From contig NZ_CP056032.1 of assembly GCF_013375035.1 (NCBI RefSeq), positions 5,640,001 through 5,704,000 on the forward strand: a stretch of 64,000 nucleotides of DNA, in the 5' to 3' direction. The DNA is from Spirosoma sp. KUDC1026. Its GTDB lineage: Bacteria; Bacteroidota; Bacteroidia; Cytophagales; Spirosomataceae. The position numbers and the translations under genes were made by a program. The stretch's first letter is position 1. The number at the start of each line of letters is the position of its first letter. Below, piece by piece: positions 9,001-18,014 of the stretch. The notes under the pieces were generated by a model. It was not told the origin of the DNA. It did no database searches and saw nothing but the letters and a program-made list of their open reading frames with translations.

Positions 9001-10210
9001 TGCCGATGAACTGTTCAAGCTGATTCCCTGCTGGCTCGCATCGCCCGAATCGATTTCGGCGATCTTTCCGTTACGTGCTGAATTATTTGATCTGGTTATT
9101 TTTGACGAGGCCTCGCAATGCTTCGCTGAAAACGGCATTCCCGCGATCGCCCGAGCCAGGCAATTGGTTGTTACGGGCGACAGTCAGCAGCTTCAGCCGA
9201 GTGATTTATACCAGACCCGTCTGGACGAACCTGAGCCCGATGATGAATTGGCAAGCGCCTTGGAAGTGCCCTCCCTGCTTGGTCTGGCTGCCCAGCAACT
9301 GCCGCAGATTTCCTTGACCGAACACTACCGAAGCCGCTCGCTGGATCTCATTACGTTTTCTAATCAATATTTTTACAAGAATCAACTTAACCTCCTCCCC
9401 TATTTTAAGGACGTAAATCAGCATCAGCCTGCCATTCGTTATCAGAACGTAATGGGTATCTGGCAACACAACACGAATGCAGTTGAGGCTGCTGCTGTTC
9501 TTGATTTGTTGAAAAAACTTCATCAGGAAATGCCCGAGTTTTCGGTTGGTGTCGTTACGTTCAACTACGCACAGCAGCAGCTTATTCAGGATCTGTTGGA
9601 AGAAAACCCATCCCTTTTCGCCATCCCACAGCTGTTCGTTAAAAACATCGAGAACGTTCAGGGCGACGAGCGGGACATCATCATTTTTTCTGTTGGTTAC
9701 GCACCCGATGCTAAAGGTCGCCTATCCATGCAGTTCGGCAGTCTGAATGTCAGTGGTGGCGGGAATCGCCTGAACGTAGCGGTTACACGGGCACGGGAAC
9801 GCATCTATGTTATCACCAGTCTCTGGCCCGAGCAGTTACAGGTTGAGACGACAGCTAACGACGGCCCTAAATTGCTGAAAGCGTATCTCGCTTACGCCTT
9901 TTCCGTCGATCAGGGATACTTTAAGCCCGCTATTGCAAAAGATACACCATTGTCAGCGGCTTCGTTGCTTAAAACAAAGCTAAGCCACTCCTACCCGGAC
10001 TGGCAGCCTGAGCTTCCCTTCGCGGATTTAGCGGAGAAGAAGGGTGATCAATACAAATCACTCATTATCACCGATGACGGTGCGTATTACGAACAAACAA
10101 CAAAGCAGGCTCACGCTTACCTGCCCTTGGCACTCCGGCAGCATAACTGGCCATTTCAACGCGTCTGGAGCCGTGAATACTGGCGAAATCAGCTAAAAAA
10201 TAAAGCCTGA
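6056..10210 (+). CDS. Large superfamily 1 DNA/RNA helicase with DUF4011-like N-terminus
   Basis: 1384 aa. The N-terminal part (about 10-255, KTFRRRLTNLSSRNRSLLLT) resembles DUF4011. A low-complexity insert of about 97 residues (262-358) is encoded by a repeat hairpin. SF1 motor motifs follow: Walker A GPPGTGKSQ (about 390), Walker B VIFDEASQC (about 1016), GDSQQLQPSD, NVQGDERDIIIFSVGY, NVAVTRARERIYV. The last 50 residues (ITDDGAYYEQ, WPFQRVWSREYW) resemble the Vsr/MTES_1575-type nuclease tail of related helicases. The catalytic Glu expected before the Asp appears replaced by Thr. Related proteins act in DNA repair or phage defence (Hhe-like); which applies here is unknown. A bidirectional terminator overlaps the stop codon. 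Confidence 0.87.
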   Translation: MNALSALPLPSGVLKTFRRRLTNLSSRNRSLLLTNLPVSQFLDLHATDHVLGKSSFSLIVDLIRQKPAIPLCDVLDPRQERSNQLSQQIRKIQRTAQFISDERGTDDLYVGWPFVRGKFLDGTVIHAPLLFFPVAIEQAGKTWQLIRRGDESVLFNSTLALAYGQFNQVQFKEEFTNPPFESFDRDPLAFRTQLYEWLKTSPFAINFNQNLFADQLTIFDQQNRKGLDQLERIGELKLYPEAVLGIFPQAGSFLVPDYDALLGEGRGAEGIGRGVEGIGLNVMGKGPGVEGLGDWASSQGQGVEGDGKWEIDKDQTIEQEYNSIYAPSPLPHAPQPQAPTPLTLQPHALNPTPSPPLPERFIHTPLPMDASQEMAVRTVKSGQSLVVQGPPGTGKSQLIANLMADAAATGKRVLLVCQKRAALDVVQERLQQVGMAPFMALIHDFQDDRRALYAQIAEQINQLDTYRQQNNSLNTVLLERDFDVESRRIDEAVEILQVFKQALFDTTECGISIKELYLTSDPQAPSIPLGDHYQQFRLTEIEPFVRRLQAYAAYQQQVGSAHAWKDRVSFSAFSAADQSKLDQALRNWVQLVQDAKEATTTLVGRTLALTELMQWLDHRPVIHQFSTSLNKTSQTVWTVVLQLRRQPGHPALAATGDLLEQAATQWESALSSPGPAEDIPLPNLNRFREVLLDAQRVRATWLQWNWWLMTNDQKAWLQQMATANKLTLSAEDLHTLHIKVDKREQLEMIRQRVAPLLSNTGLPDVPESLRIIGQAIELIQVIASIPALNQLPEPIWQISTQVDHVVNRLVVLAGRVEQQQNQLYLTQSQRELLWQDVTPATVLRQTLSTDFDLLVESDRLYAQFSNVELEIIYRLASYSPADWSAVFQNSLRLAWIDHIEQQKPELRSVSSLRLTQSEQILQDSIQRKQALSRDILLMRLREQTYRNLTFNRLNNIVTYRDLLHQTTKKRNVWPIRKLLSAFADELFKLIPCWLASPESISAIFPLRAELFDLVIFDEASQCFAENGIPAIARARQLVVTGDSQQLQPSDLYQTRLDEPEPDDELASALEVPSLLGLAAQQLPQISLTEHYRSRSLDLITFSNQYFYKNQLNLLPYFKDVNQHQPAIRYQNVMGIWQHNTNAVEAAAVLDLLKKLHQEMPEFSVGVVTFNYAQQQLIQDLLEENPSLFAIPQLFVKNIENVQGDERDIIIFSVGYAPDAKGRLSMQFGSLNVSGGGNRLNVAVTRARERIYVITSLWPEQLQVETTANDGPKLLKAYLAYAFSVDQGYFKPAIAKDTPLSAASLLKTKLSHSYPDWQPELPFADLAEKKGDQYKSLIITDDGAYYEQTTKQAHAYLPLALRQHNWPFQRVWSREYWRNQLKNKA
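6842..7129. repeat. GGG-heptad inverted repeat inside the helicase gene
   Basis: The left arm (about 6842-6985) is a degenerate tandem of GGGNNNN heptamers such as GGGTATA, GGGCGAG, GGGTTGA, GGGCATA. The right arm (about 7033-7129) is the complementary CCCNNNN series. The spacer is about 45 nt. It stays in frame and stop-free. It could form a large hairpin or G-quadruplexes. Confidence 0.85.
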
Positions 10211-10227
10211 CGATTTCGCCAGGCTTT
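10202..10227. terminator. Bidirectional terminator between helicase gene and carA
   Basis: AAAGCCTG (10202-10209) and CAGGCTTT (10220-10227) form the stem. T-runs follow on both strands. The stem includes the helicase stop codon and serves two convergent genes. Confidence 0.8.
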
Positions 10228-10231
10228 GTTT

Positions 10232-11335
10232 TTATTCGTTCATCATATCCACAAACTGATCGAACAGGTAATGTGAATCGTGCGGCCCCGGCGATGATTC
10301 CGGGTGGTATTGCACCGAGAAAGCTGGCTTATCTTTCCGGCGGATTCCTTCAATCGTTTTATCATTCAGGTTGACGTGCGTCACCTCCACATTGGCGTGG
10401 TCCTGCACTTCATCGGCGCTGACCGCGAAACCGTGGTTTTGCGACGTTACTTCGCAATGGCCTGTAATCAGGTTTTTAACGGGGTGATTCAAGCCACGGT
10501 GGCCGTTGTGCATTTTGTAGGTTGAAATGCCGCTAGCCAGCGATAGAATCTGATGCCCCAGGCAAATACCGAACAGAGGTTTATCGGAATCAAGTGCTTG
10601 TTTTACGGTTTCGACCGCGTAAGGCATGGCAGCCGGGTCGCCGGGACCGTTAGCAATGAAATAGCCATTGGGTTTCCACTCGGCCAGTTCGCTGTAGGGC
10701 GTCCGGGCGGGAAACACTTTACAGAACACACCCCGATTGTTGAAATTGCTGATGATGCTTTTCTTAACGCCCAGATCCAGTACCGCCACGCGCAGATCCG
10801 CTTCCGGATCGCCGGATTCATACGCTTCCTGCGTACTCACAATTGATGAAAGTTCCAGCCCGGCCATATCAGGCACTTCCTGTAGTTTAGCCAGCAGCGC
10901 GGCAGGATCCAGAATCTCAGACGAAATAATGCAGTTCATCACGCCTTTCGACCGGATATAACGAACCAACTGCCGCGTATCGATGCCGTGAATACCTACG
11001 ATCCCTGCGCGTTCGAAATAATCCTGAAGTGAGCCGTCAGCCGTGTAACGGGAGTGAATATCTGAGAAGAAATTGCACACCATACCCCGAATCTTGATGC
11101 CGTTCGATTCCTGCTCGGCATTATTCAGGACACCGTAGTTGCCAATGTGCGAGGTCGTATTGATAACAATCTGCCCGTAGTAAGAGGGATCAGTGTAAAT
11201 TTCCTGATAGCCCGTCATTCCGGTATTGAAGCAAATTTCGCCACCAGCAGTGCCAATCTTTCCAAGTGCCAGGCCCCGGTAAACGGTTCCGTCCTGTAAA
11301 ACCAATAGCGCTTCGGGTTGCTTCGTATGTTTCAT
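10232..11335 (-). CDS. carA: Carbamoyl-phosphate synthase small subunit
   Basis: 367 aa, full length. The N-terminal CPSase domain contains CFNTGMTGYQEIYTDPSY. The C-terminal class I glutamine amidotransferase domain has the nucleophile in GICLGHQIL (Cys near 260) and the His/Glu pair in VQYHPESSPGP. It releases ammonia from glutamine for the large subunit, feeding pyrimidine and arginine synthesis. carB is not in the window. Its place directly after rplQ is a common Bacteroidota arrangement; a terminator-like hairpin lies between them. Confidence 0.97.
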   Translation of the reverse strand: MKHTKQPEALLVLQDGTVYRGLALGKIGTAGGEICFNTGMTGYQEIYTDPSYYGQIVINTTSHIGNYGVLNNAEQESNGIKIRGMVCNFFSDIHSRYTADGSLQDYFERAGIVGIHGIDTRQLVRYIRSKGVMNCIISSEILDPAALLAKLQEVPDMAGLELSSIVSTQEAYESGDPEADLRVAVLDLGVKKSIISNFNNRGVFCKVFPARTPYSELAEWKPNGYFIANGPGDPAAMPYAVETVKQALDSDKPLFGICLGHQILSLASGISTYKMHNGHRGLNHPVKNLITGHCEVTSQNHGFAVSADEVQDHANVEVTHVNLNDKTIEGIRRKDKPAFSVQYHPESSPGPHDSHYLFDQFVDMMNE

Positions 11336-11369
11336 GCTGTGATTGGGATTATCTGAAAGTTTAAAAAAA

Positions 11370-11396
11370 AGGGCTAACCGTTACCGGCTAACCCCT
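11370..11396 (-). terminator. Terminator of the ribosomal protein cluster after rplQ
   Basis: An imperfect hairpin (GGGGTTAGCCGG...CGGTTAGCCC, two mismatches) is followed on the minus strand by eight T. It lies 26 bp after the rplQ stop. Confidence 0.7.
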
Positions 11397-11422
11397 AATT
11401 TGTATGGATAATGACAAGGTCA

Positions 11423-12040
11423 TTAGCTCTTCTGCGTTTCGTCGTCAGCAGATGCTTCAGGAGCAGCAGGCGTTTCGTCAGCTGGTGCTTCCGGCGTTGC
11501 TTCAGCGACTGGCGCTTCGTCAGTCGTTTCAGCAGGAGCTTCAGTTTCGGTCGCTTCAGCAGCAACTGGAGCCGTAGCAACAGTTGCCTCTGGTGCGTCA
11601 GCAGCTTTCGAGCTACCACGACGGCTACGACGAGTTCTGGTAGTAGCCGTAGCTTTCTCAGCGGCAGCTGCCAGCAGTACTTCGTTAAAGTCAACCAGTT
11701 CGATCAGGCAGGTCTGCGCATTATCACCTAACCGGTTACCCAGTTTGATGATCCGCGTGTAGCCACCCGGACGGCTTGCAATTTTATCAGCAACCGCTCC
11801 GAACAGTTCTTTCAGCGTTTCTTTATCGTTCAGATACTGGAACGCAATCCGGCGGTTCTGGTACGTATCGTCCTTCGCCCGCGTCAGGATAGGCTCCACA
11901 AATTTGCGAAGCTCTTTCGCTTTCGCTACCGTCGTCTCAATACGCTTATGCAGGATGAGCGACGAAGCCATGTTCTGCAACATCGCTTCGCGGTGCGAGT
12001 GCGTCCGGCTTAGGTGATTATCTTTTTTACCGTGTCTCAT
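11423..12040 (-). CDS. rplQ: 50S ribosomal protein L17 with long acidic Ala-rich tail
   Basis: 205 aa from ATG 12040 ([18 protein letters not shown]). The upstream in-frame ATG at 12100 lies in a repeat hairpin and is rejected. Residues 1-115 are a standard L17 ([20 protein letters not shown]). After about 120 comes a basic patch ([11 protein letters not shown]) and then about 65 residues of Ala, Glu, Pro and Thr with imperfect repeats ([20 protein letters not shown]). L17 lies near the peptide exit of the large subunit. The tail is probably disordered and solvent-exposed. Last ribosomal gene of the cluster. Confidence 0.96.
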   Translation of the reverse strand: MRHGKKDNHLSRTHSHREAMLQNMASSLILHKRIETTVAKAKELRKFVEPILTRAKDDTYQNRRIAFQYLNDKETLKELFGAVADKIASRPGGYTRIIKLGNRLGDNAQTCLIELVDFNEVLLAAAAEKATATTRTRRSRRGSSKAADAPEATVATAPVAAEATETEAPAETTDEAPVAEATPEAPADETPAAPEASADDETQKS

Positions 12041-12067
12041 TGTCTGGTGAAGGGAGGAAGGGAGGAG

Positions 12068-12120
12068 GGAGAAAGGAGTAAGGTAGTACCCTTTCTCCAT
12101 TTTTCCTTACTCCTTTCTCC
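12068..12120. repeat. Purine-rich inverted repeat between rpoA and rplQ
   Basis: GGAGAAAGGAGTAAGG (12068-12083) pairs perfectly with 12105-12120. The left side continues as short purine units (GGAGGAA, GGGAGGA, GGGAGAA, AGGAGTA), a seven-base period. It lies in the leader of rplQ, within the rpoA-rplQ transcript. Confidence 0.8.
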
Positions 12121-12128
12121 TTTGTGTT

Positions 12129-13118
12129 TTAATCTTCGTCTAGTCTGTACTTAGCGACGTCCATACCGAACGTCAGGTTTTTCTCAGCAACCAGTTGCTC
12201 CAGCTCAGTCAGCGATTTCTTACCGAAGTTACGGAACTTCATCATATCAGAAATCTCCAGACGAACCAGGTCACCCAGCGTACGTACGTCGGCCGACTTG
12301 AGGCAGTTGTACGCCCGAACGGATAGATCCAGATCCGCCAGCGATGTTTTCAGAAGTTTGCGCATGTGCAGTACTTCTTCGTCAACCACATTTTCTTCTT
12401 CTGGTTTCGTCGTCTCAAACGTCATCGTCTGATCCGAGAACAGCATGAAGTGCTGAATCAGGATGTAGGCCGCTCCTTTAAGCGCTTCCTCTGGGTGAAT
12501 CGAACCATCAGTTTCGATGTCTAGCAACAACCGCTCATAGTCCGTTTTCTGTTCAACCCGCGTGTTTTCAACGCTGAACTTAACGTTTTTGATTGGCGTA
12601 TAAATGGCATCGATTGGAATATGTCCAAATGGCAATTCGTTTACCCGAGGCTCGTCGGCAGGAACGTAACCACGGCCCTTTTCGACAAAAATTTCCATTT
12701 CGAGATCACGCGTGTCATCGATGTGGCAAATCTCCAGATCGGGATTCAGCACTTCAAACGAAGGCGAGAACTTCGATATATCACCGGCCTTAAGAACCGA
12801 TTGTTTTTTAATGTTGACCGTAATTTTGTTGTCAACCATGTCCGAAATCTTTTTGAACCGAACCATTTTCAGGTTCAGGATAATTTCGGTCACGTCTTCA
12901 ACAACGCCCTCGATCGAGGAGAACTCGTGCAACACACCCGGGAATTTTACGCTGGTGATGGCGTAGCCTTCCAGTGATGACAGCAGAATACGCCGTAGCG
13001 CATTGCCGATGGTTACACCGTATCCTTTTTCAAGAGGTTTAAACTCAAACACCCCGTGAAAGTCGTCGGCTTTCTCCACTACGACTTTGTCGGGCATTTG
13101 GAACGCTAAAATTGACAT
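12129..13118 (-). CDS. rpoA: RNA polymerase alpha subunit
   Basis: 329 aa, normal length. The N-terminal dimerisation domain has [20 protein letters not shown]. The C-terminal helix-hairpin-helix domain (from about 250) has [13 protein letters not shown]-like and [16 protein letters not shown] segments that contact promoter DNA and activators. It nucleates polymerase assembly. It lies between rpsD and rplQ, with a 166-bp gap before it that holds a hairpin and a candidate promoter, so it may be transcribed both from its own start and by readthrough. Confidence 0.98.
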   Translation of the reverse strand: MSILAFQMPDKVVVEKADDFHGVFEFKPLEKGYGVTIGNALRRILLSSLEGYAITSVKFPGVLHEFSSIEGVVEDVTEIILNLKMVRFKKISDMVDNKITVNIKKQSVLKAGDISKFSPSFEVLNPDLEICHIDDTRDLEMEIFVEKGRGYVPADEPRVNELPFGHIPIDAIYTPIKNVKFSVENTRVEQKTDYERLLLDIETDGSIHPEEALKGAAYILIQHFMLFSDQTMTFETTKPEEENVVDEEVLHMRKLLKTSLADLDLSVRAYNCLKSADVRTLGDLVRLEISDMMKFRNFGKKSLTELEQLVAEKNLTFGMDVAKYRLDED

Positions 13119-13216
13119 ACGTTTCGTATTGTTTACAGCAGTTCTCTGCCTGGGAGTGAAGACTGAAACAAGCTTCGACTCTATACGCCGACAACGCCTT
13201 TGTGACTAGTTGGCGG

Positions 13217-13224
13217 CAAATGTA
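13217..13224 (-). promoter_or_regulatory. Candidate -7 box upstream of rpoA
   Basis: TACATTTG (13224-13217) fits TAnnTTTG. A TTT lies about 20 nt upstream as a possible -33 element. It would give rpoA-rplQ an internal promoter with a leader of roughly 90 nt. Confidence 0.45.
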
Positions 13225-13252
13225 CTGATCGAACGCTATTTATACTAAAGGC

Positions 13253-13277
13253 GGCAGAACCCATGAAGAGTTCTGCC
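13253..13277 (-). terminator. Hairpin after rpsD (attenuator or partial terminator)
   Basis: GGCAGAAC and GTTCTGCC form an 8-bp stem with a 9-nt loop just after the rpsD stop. There is no strong T-run, so it may be a processing or pausing site. Confidence 0.45.
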
Positions 13278-13284
13278 AGCTGAA

Positions 13285-13890
13285 TTACTTCGAATACAAT
13301 TCGACGATAGCCTGTTCGTTGAAGTTCTCAGGAATCTGATCCCGCTCGGGATAGCTGATGAACTTACCCGTCATTTGCTGTCCGTCCCACTCAACCCAGT
13401 TGTAGCGTTTAGTGCTACGGGCTGACAGGCTTCCGGCAATAGCTTCCAGCGATTTCGATTTTTCACGAACGCCGATCAACTGACCAGGTTTCAACGAATA
13501 AGAAGGGATGTTAACGACTTCACCGTCAACAATAATATGCTTGTGAGCAACCAGCTGACGGGCTGCCCGACGTGATGAAGCGATACCCAACCGGTAAACC
13601 GTGTTGTCCAGACGAGCTTCGCAAAGTTTCAGCAGGTTTTCACCAGTGATACCTTCACGAACCTGAGCGCGGTGGAACAGGGCCCGGAACTGACGCTCCA
13701 GAATACCGTAGGTGTATTTTACTTTTTGTTTTTCCATCAACTGGACGGCGTATTCGGACTGCTTCCGTTTACGACCGCGACCGTGCATACCCGGTCCATA
13801 ATTCTTTTTCTGAAGCGCTTTGCTGGTGCCTAAGATTGGTTCACCGAACTTGCGCGAAATTTTGGCTTTTGGCCCTGTGTAACGTGCCAT
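13285..13890 (-). CDS. rpsD: 30S ribosomal protein S4
   Basis: 201 aa, full length. It starts [18 protein letters not shown] and has the S4 RNA-binding domain at about 92-155 ([25 protein letters not shown]). S4 binds 16S rRNA early in small subunit assembly and in many bacteria represses the alpha operon. The hairpins downstream of it, before rpoA, could be targets, but this is not shown. Confidence 0.98.
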   Translation of the reverse strand: MARYTGPKAKISRKFGEPILGTSKALQKKNYGPGMHGRGRKRKQSEYAVQLMEKQKVKYTYGILERQFRALFHRAQVREGITGENLLKLCEARLDNTVYRLGIASSRRAARQLVAHKHIIVDGEVVNIPSYSLKPGQLIGVREKSKSLEAIAGSLSARSTKRYNWVEWDGQQMTGKFISYPERDQIPENFNEQAIVELYSK

Positions 13891-13969
13891 TCTTTAATGA
13901 ATGAATAATTGTGAAACATCGGACAGACACAACTGAATGTCGCCTGCCCTTATTCATGCCATCCGTATA

Positions 13970-14365
13970 TTATACACGACGACGTTTTGGCGGCCGGCAC
14001 CCATTGTGCGGCAGCGGGGTAATATCACGGATCGTTGTTACTTCGATACCTGAGTTCTGAATAGTACGGATAGCCGATTCACGACCTGATCCTGGACCTT
14101 TCACGAAAACTTCTGCTTTGCGCATTCCCAGATCGTGGGCAACGGCAGCACAGTTAGAAGCGGCTGTCTGAGCAGCATATGGCGTATTTTTCTTTGAGCC
14201 ACGGAAGCCCATTTTACCCGCCGATGCCCAGGAAATAACCTGCCCGTTCATGTTGGTGATCGAGATAATGATATTGTTGAACGTAGCCCGGATGTGAACC
14301 TGACCTACGGATTCAACAACTACTACCCGCTTTTTCGCTTTGTCTTTGCGTTTTGCTTGAGCCAT
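13970..14365 (-). CDS. rpsK: 30S ribosomal protein S11
   Basis: 131 aa. It carries the S11 signatures [16 protein letters not shown] and the C-terminal [19 protein letters not shown]. It forms part of the platform of the small subunit next to the E site. It sits between rpsM and rpsD in the conserved alpha order. Confidence 0.98.
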   Translation of the reverse strand: MAQAKRKDKAKKRVVVVESVGQVHIRATFNNIIISITNMNGQVISWASAGKMGFRGSKKNTPYAAQTAASNCAAVAHDLGMRKAEVFVKGPGSGRESAIRTIQNSGIEVTTIRDITPLPHNGCRPPKRRRV

Positions 14366-14465
14366 TGTTGTTAGGTAATCGTCAATGTGTCACCAGCCTT
14401 CATTACTTGCCATCCAGTAACCAGATGACCACAAATGCGCCGTATGACGATGAGCGACCGATTAA

Positions 14466-14843
14466 TTATTTCGTTACTTTCTTCTTGTTAGCAACAGTTT
14501 TCCGTTTCCCTTTCCGGGTACGTGAGTTGTTTTTCGTATGCTGACCACGAACAGGCAGCCCTTTCCGGTGACGAAGACCCCGGTAGCAACCGATGTCCAT
14601 CAGACGTTTGATGCTCAGCTGAACTTCAGAACGTAGCTGACCTTCTACCTTGTACTCATTCGAGATAGCGTTACGTACTGCGCTCGCTTCATCATCAGAC
14701 CATTCGCTGGCCTTCTTGTCAACACTGATACCGGCGTCGGTCAAAATTTTCTTTGCCCGGCTGCGGCCAATGCCGTAGATGTAAGTCAGCGCAATTTCAC
14801 CACGCTTCTTATCTGGAATATCAACACCTGCAATACGCGCCAT
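14466..14843 (-). CDS. rpsM: 30S ribosomal protein S13
   Basis: 125 aa, starting [20 protein letters not shown], with [11 protein letters not shown] and the basic tail [19 protein letters not shown]. It is in the head of the small subunit and contacts L5 across the subunit bridge. rpmJ ends 2 bp upstream. Confidence 0.98.
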   Translation of the reverse strand: MARIAGVDIPDKKRGEIALTYIYGIGRSRAKKILTDAGISVDKKASEWSDDEASAVRNAISNEYKVEGQLRSEVQLSIKRLMDIGCYRGLRHRKGLPVRGQHTKNNSRTRKGKRKTVANKKKVTK

Positions 14844-14845
14844 GC

Positions 14846-14962
14846 TTAACCTTGTCTTTGTTTATAACGGGGATTCTTTTTGTTGATCACGTACAGCTTC
14901 CCTTTCCGACGGATCACCTTGCAGTCTTCGCTGCGCTTCTTAATAGACGCTTTGACTTTCAT
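14846..14962 (-). CDS. rpmJ: 50S ribosomal protein L36
   Basis: 38 aa ([20 protein letters not shown]...). It is short, basic and in the conserved infA-rpmJ-rpsM position. Only one (Cys14) of the usual four zinc ligands of the C+ form is seen, so this is the zinc-free type common in Bacteroidota. A small gene that is easily missed. Confidence 0.96.
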   Translation of the reverse strand: MKVKASIKKRSEDCKVIRRKGKLYVINKKNPRYKQRQG

Positions 14963-14995
14963 GTGATTTACAATTTATGACCCTTGAAGTACGGT

Positions 14996-15017
14996 CTCCT
15001 AACCGTTTGGTCAGGAG
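14996..15017. other. Hairpin between infA and rpmJ
   Basis: CTCCT and AGGAG enclose a further ACC/GGT pairing around a GTTT loop, in the 63-bp gap. It lacks a T-run and may be a processing or translational control element. Confidence 0.4.
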
Positions 15018-15025
15018 TTACGCGC

Positions 15026-15244
15026 TTATTTATACCGGTACACGATTCTCGCCTTACTTAAATCGTAGGGCGACATCTCTAACTTAACTCGGTCACCAGG
15101 TAAAATCTTGATGTAGTTCATCCGCATTTTACCTGATATGTGAGCGATTACTTCATGCTTGTTGGCCAGTTCGACCCGGAACATTGCATTTGATAACGCT
15201 TCCAGGATGATGCCATCCTGTTCGATAGAATTCTGCTTTGCCAT
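15026..15244 (-). CDS. infA: Translation initiation factor IF-1
   Basis: 72 aa, the standard IF-1 length. A single S1-like OB fold with [16 protein letters not shown] and [26 protein letters not shown] (quoted in part). IF-1 occupies the A site during initiation. Seven bases separate it from map, so the two are co-transcribed. Confidence 0.97.
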   Translation of the reverse strand: MAKQNSIEQDGIILEALSNAMFRVELANKHEVIAHISGKMRMNYIKILPGDRVKLEMSPYDLSKARIVYRYK

Positions 15245-15251
15245 GTTTACG

Positions 15252-16091
15252 TTAAGCCGCCGTCAGTTCCTGTGTGTCAACCATCAGGCTGGTATTTGCC
15301 GTGACGGCTTCAATGTATTCGAAAGTAGTCAGAATCTCAGGCTTCCCTTTTCGTACTGCTACTGTGTGCTCAAAATGGGCAGAAGGTTTCCGGTCTACCG
15401 TACGGATTGTCCATCCATCACGCTCCTGAACAACCCCTTTCTTACCGAAGTTAATCATCGGCTCAATGGCCAGAATCATACCTTCACGTAGTTTTGGTCC
15501 TTGTCCCCGTTTACCGTAGTTCGGCACTTCGGGTGCTTCGTGCAGGTCCTGGCCGACGCCGTGTCCTACCAATTCCCGCACTACCGAATACCCAAACTTT
15601 TCCGTATACGTTTGGATTGCGTAACCAATGTCACCCACCCGATTCCCGTCAACTGCTTTCTCAAGACCAACGTATAGTGATTCTTTCGTCCGAGCCAGCA
15701 ATTTGCGAACTGACTGATTTACCTCACCTACAGGATATGTGTATGCACTGTCGCTGTGATAACCATTCAGCTTTACCCCACAATCGATGGAGATGATGTC
15801 GCCGTCTTTTAATTCGTATCCGCTGGGGAAACCATGAACAACGACCTCATTCACTGATATACACAAAGAAGCAGGAAATTTATTGTAACCTAAGAACGAC
15901 GGGATACCCCCGTTATCTTTGATAAACGTTTCTGCTACCCGATCCAGTTCCTTGGTTTTCACACCCGGCCGAATAAGCTTAGCCACTTCGGCATGTGCTT
16001 TTCCGAGAACCTGAGCACTTATTTTTATCAGATCGATTTCTTCATCGCTCCGGATAAAAATCGTTTTTTCCTTTTTGTCAGAACCGGCCAT
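15252..16091 (-). CDS. map: Type I methionine aminopeptidase
   Basis: 279 aa. The pita-bread fold has its metal ligands in [36 protein letters not shown] and ILAIEPMI with the later [11 protein letters not shown]. It removes the initiator Met from nascent proteins. The short N-terminus lacks a zinc-binding extension. It lies directly after secY (4 bp), the usual Bacteroidota order. Confidence 0.97.
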   Translation of the reverse strand: MAGSDKKEKTIFIRSDEEIDLIKISAQVLGKAHAEVAKLIRPGVKTKELDRVAETFIKDNGGIPSFLGYNKFPASLCISVNEVVVHGFPSGYELKDGDIISIDCGVKLNGYHSDSAYTYPVGEVNQSVRKLLARTKESLYVGLEKAVDGNRVGDIGYAIQTYTEKFGYSVVRELVGHGVGQDLHEAPEVPNYGKRGQGPKLREGMILAIEPMINFGKKGVVQERDGWTIRTVDRKPSAHFEHTVAVRKGKPEILTTFEYIEAVTANTSLMVDTQELTAA

Positions 16092-16095
16092 GTAA

Positions 16096-17411
16096 TTAGG
16101 CTGCTACAGTTTCACTCGTGCGACCTTGAATACGACCTGACTTCATCAGCCCTTCGTACCGGCGCATGAGGAGATAACTTTCTACCTGTTGCAGAGTATC
16201 CAATACTACACCGACCATAATCAGAAGCGATGTACCACCGAAGAACTGTGCAAACCCGCTTGTCATACCGAATAGATTTGCAATAGCAGGTAGGATAGCT
16301 ACGACAGCAAGCATCACAGCACCTGGTAATGTAATCCGGTCCAGAACAGTACCAATGTATTCTGACGTCTGGATACCAGGCTTTACTCCGGGAATAAATC
16401 CACCGCTGCGTTTCATATCGTCTGCTATCTGGTTAGGGTTAACCGAAATAGCCGTATAGAAGAACGTGAAGACGATAATTAAAAACGCAAACAGCAGATT
16501 GTATTGCCAGGTCGTATAGCTCTGGAATGCATTCTGCACACTGGCCGCGAAATCGCTCTTTTCAGCAAACAGACCTGCCACATACGTTGGAATGAACATC
16601 AGCGCCTGAGCGAAAATGATCGGCATTACACCAGCAGCGTTCAACTTCAGCGGTAAATACTGACGTTGCCCCCTACTACTTTATTACCGATAACCTGCTT
16701 AGCATATTGAATTGGAATCCGGCGTACCGCCTGCGTCAGTACTACAGCGCCCATGACGACGAAGTAAAGGGCTACTAACTCAAGAACGAAAATCAATAGT
16801 TGCGATGTACCCCGTGACAACCCTTCGCCATAGATGGCACCTGGCAGCCGTGACACAATCCCAATCATGATGATCATTGAAATACCGTTTCCAATTCCTT
16901 TGTCTGTGATACGCTCACCCAGCCACATACAAAAAATAGTACCTGCCGTAAGAATAAACACAGATGCAATTCTGAACAGCGCCCGGTCGATTAACAGAGC
17001 TTCGGGTGGAATCGTCGTACTTACATACGTAATAGCCTGAACAGCCGTTACCCCAATCGTCAGGATCCGGGTAATTTGGTTCAGCCGTTTACGACCCGAC
17101 TCCCCTTCCTTCTGCATCTTTTGAAAGTAAGGCAATGCCAGTGTTAGCAACTGAATAGCAATCGATGCCGATATATAAGGCATGATGCCCAGCGCAAAAA
17201 TTGACGCCTTACTAAATGCACCACCAAGAAAGGTGTCTAACAGACCAAGTAATCCTTGAGGATTCAGATTCAATCTGCTCGGGTCCACACCTGGCAGCAC
17301 GATAGCCGAACCAAGACGAAACGCCGTGATAAACAACAACGTGTTGAGGATACGGGTCCGCAACTCGTCAATTGCAAAAATATTCTTAAACGTGGTGATG
17401 AGTCGGTTCAT
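16096..17411 (-). pseudogene. secY: Protein translocase subunit SecY, interrupted by a single-base frameshift
   Basis: The first frame (17411-16647, 254 aa) covers about TM1-6 and stops after VVGGNVSIYR. The second (16644-16096, from NAAGVMPIIFAQALMF) covers the rest. At the junction the minus strand has five G (16673-16669). Adding one G restores VVGGQRQYLPLKLNAAG, the expected SecY sequence, and a product of about 438 aa. SecY is the essential Sec channel, and there is no second copy in the window. A sequencing or assembly error in the G run is the most likely cause; a programmed shift or real mutation is less likely. Annotate as one gene. Confidence 0.9.
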
Positions 17412-17442
17412 GGAATATAACGGCTTACGCCGTGCTCACGAC

Positions 17443-17919
17443 TTAGTTCGCTGCTTCTTCTTTCGTTTCTTGAGAAGGTAAGATTGCCTTACCACCTGCT
17501 TTTTCGATGGCTTCCTTCGCACTAACTGAGAAGGCATGCGCATGCACTTCAACAGCGGTCGTCAGCTCACCACGGCTCAGCACTTTAACGAGGTCTTTTT
17601 TGCTAACAAGACCATGTTCACGCAGAAACTCAAGGTTAACTACGGTTACGCTTGTTGCATCCACCAATGCCTGAATCGAATCCAGGTTCAACGGCTTATA
17701 TTCAACCCGGTTAATATTCTTAAAACCAAATTTCGGTACACGACGTTGAAGGGGCATCTGACCACCTTCAAAGTGAACTTTACGACTGTACCCGGAACGC
17801 GACTGCGCCCCTTTGTGACCACGCGTAGACGTACCGCCCATGCCTGATCCCTGCCCGCGTCCGACTCGCTTGCGCTCTCTGACGGAACCTTTTGCCGGTC
17901 TAAGGTTGCTTAAATTCAT
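17443..17919 (-). CDS. rplO: 50S ribosomal protein L15
   Basis: 158 aa, starting MNLSNLRPAKGSVRERKRVG. The Gly-rich basic N-terminus (GRGQGSGMGGTSTRGHKGAQ) threads into 23S rRNA, and the C-terminal globular part contains LVKVLSRGELTTAVEV. Normal length and position between rpmD and secY. Confidence 0.98.
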   Translation of the reverse strand: MNLSNLRPAKGSVRERKRVGRGQGSGMGGTSTRGHKGAQSRSGYSRKVHFEGGQMPLQRRVPKFGFKNINRVEYKPLNLDSIQALVDATSVTVVNLEFLREHGLVSKKDLVKVLSRGELTTAVEVHAHAFSVSAKEAIEKAGGKAILPSQETKEEAAN

Positions 17920-18014
17920 TATTGTATAGATATAAAAGATGATTCTTCTGGCTTTCTACAGGGCTTTATTATGAAAACCCAGACTATAGAAAACCAAAAG
18001 AATCGCAAAGATAC

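Noticed and set aside
12041-12100. Upstream start for rplQ
   Set aside because: It lies inside the repeat hairpin and adds residues unlike any L17.
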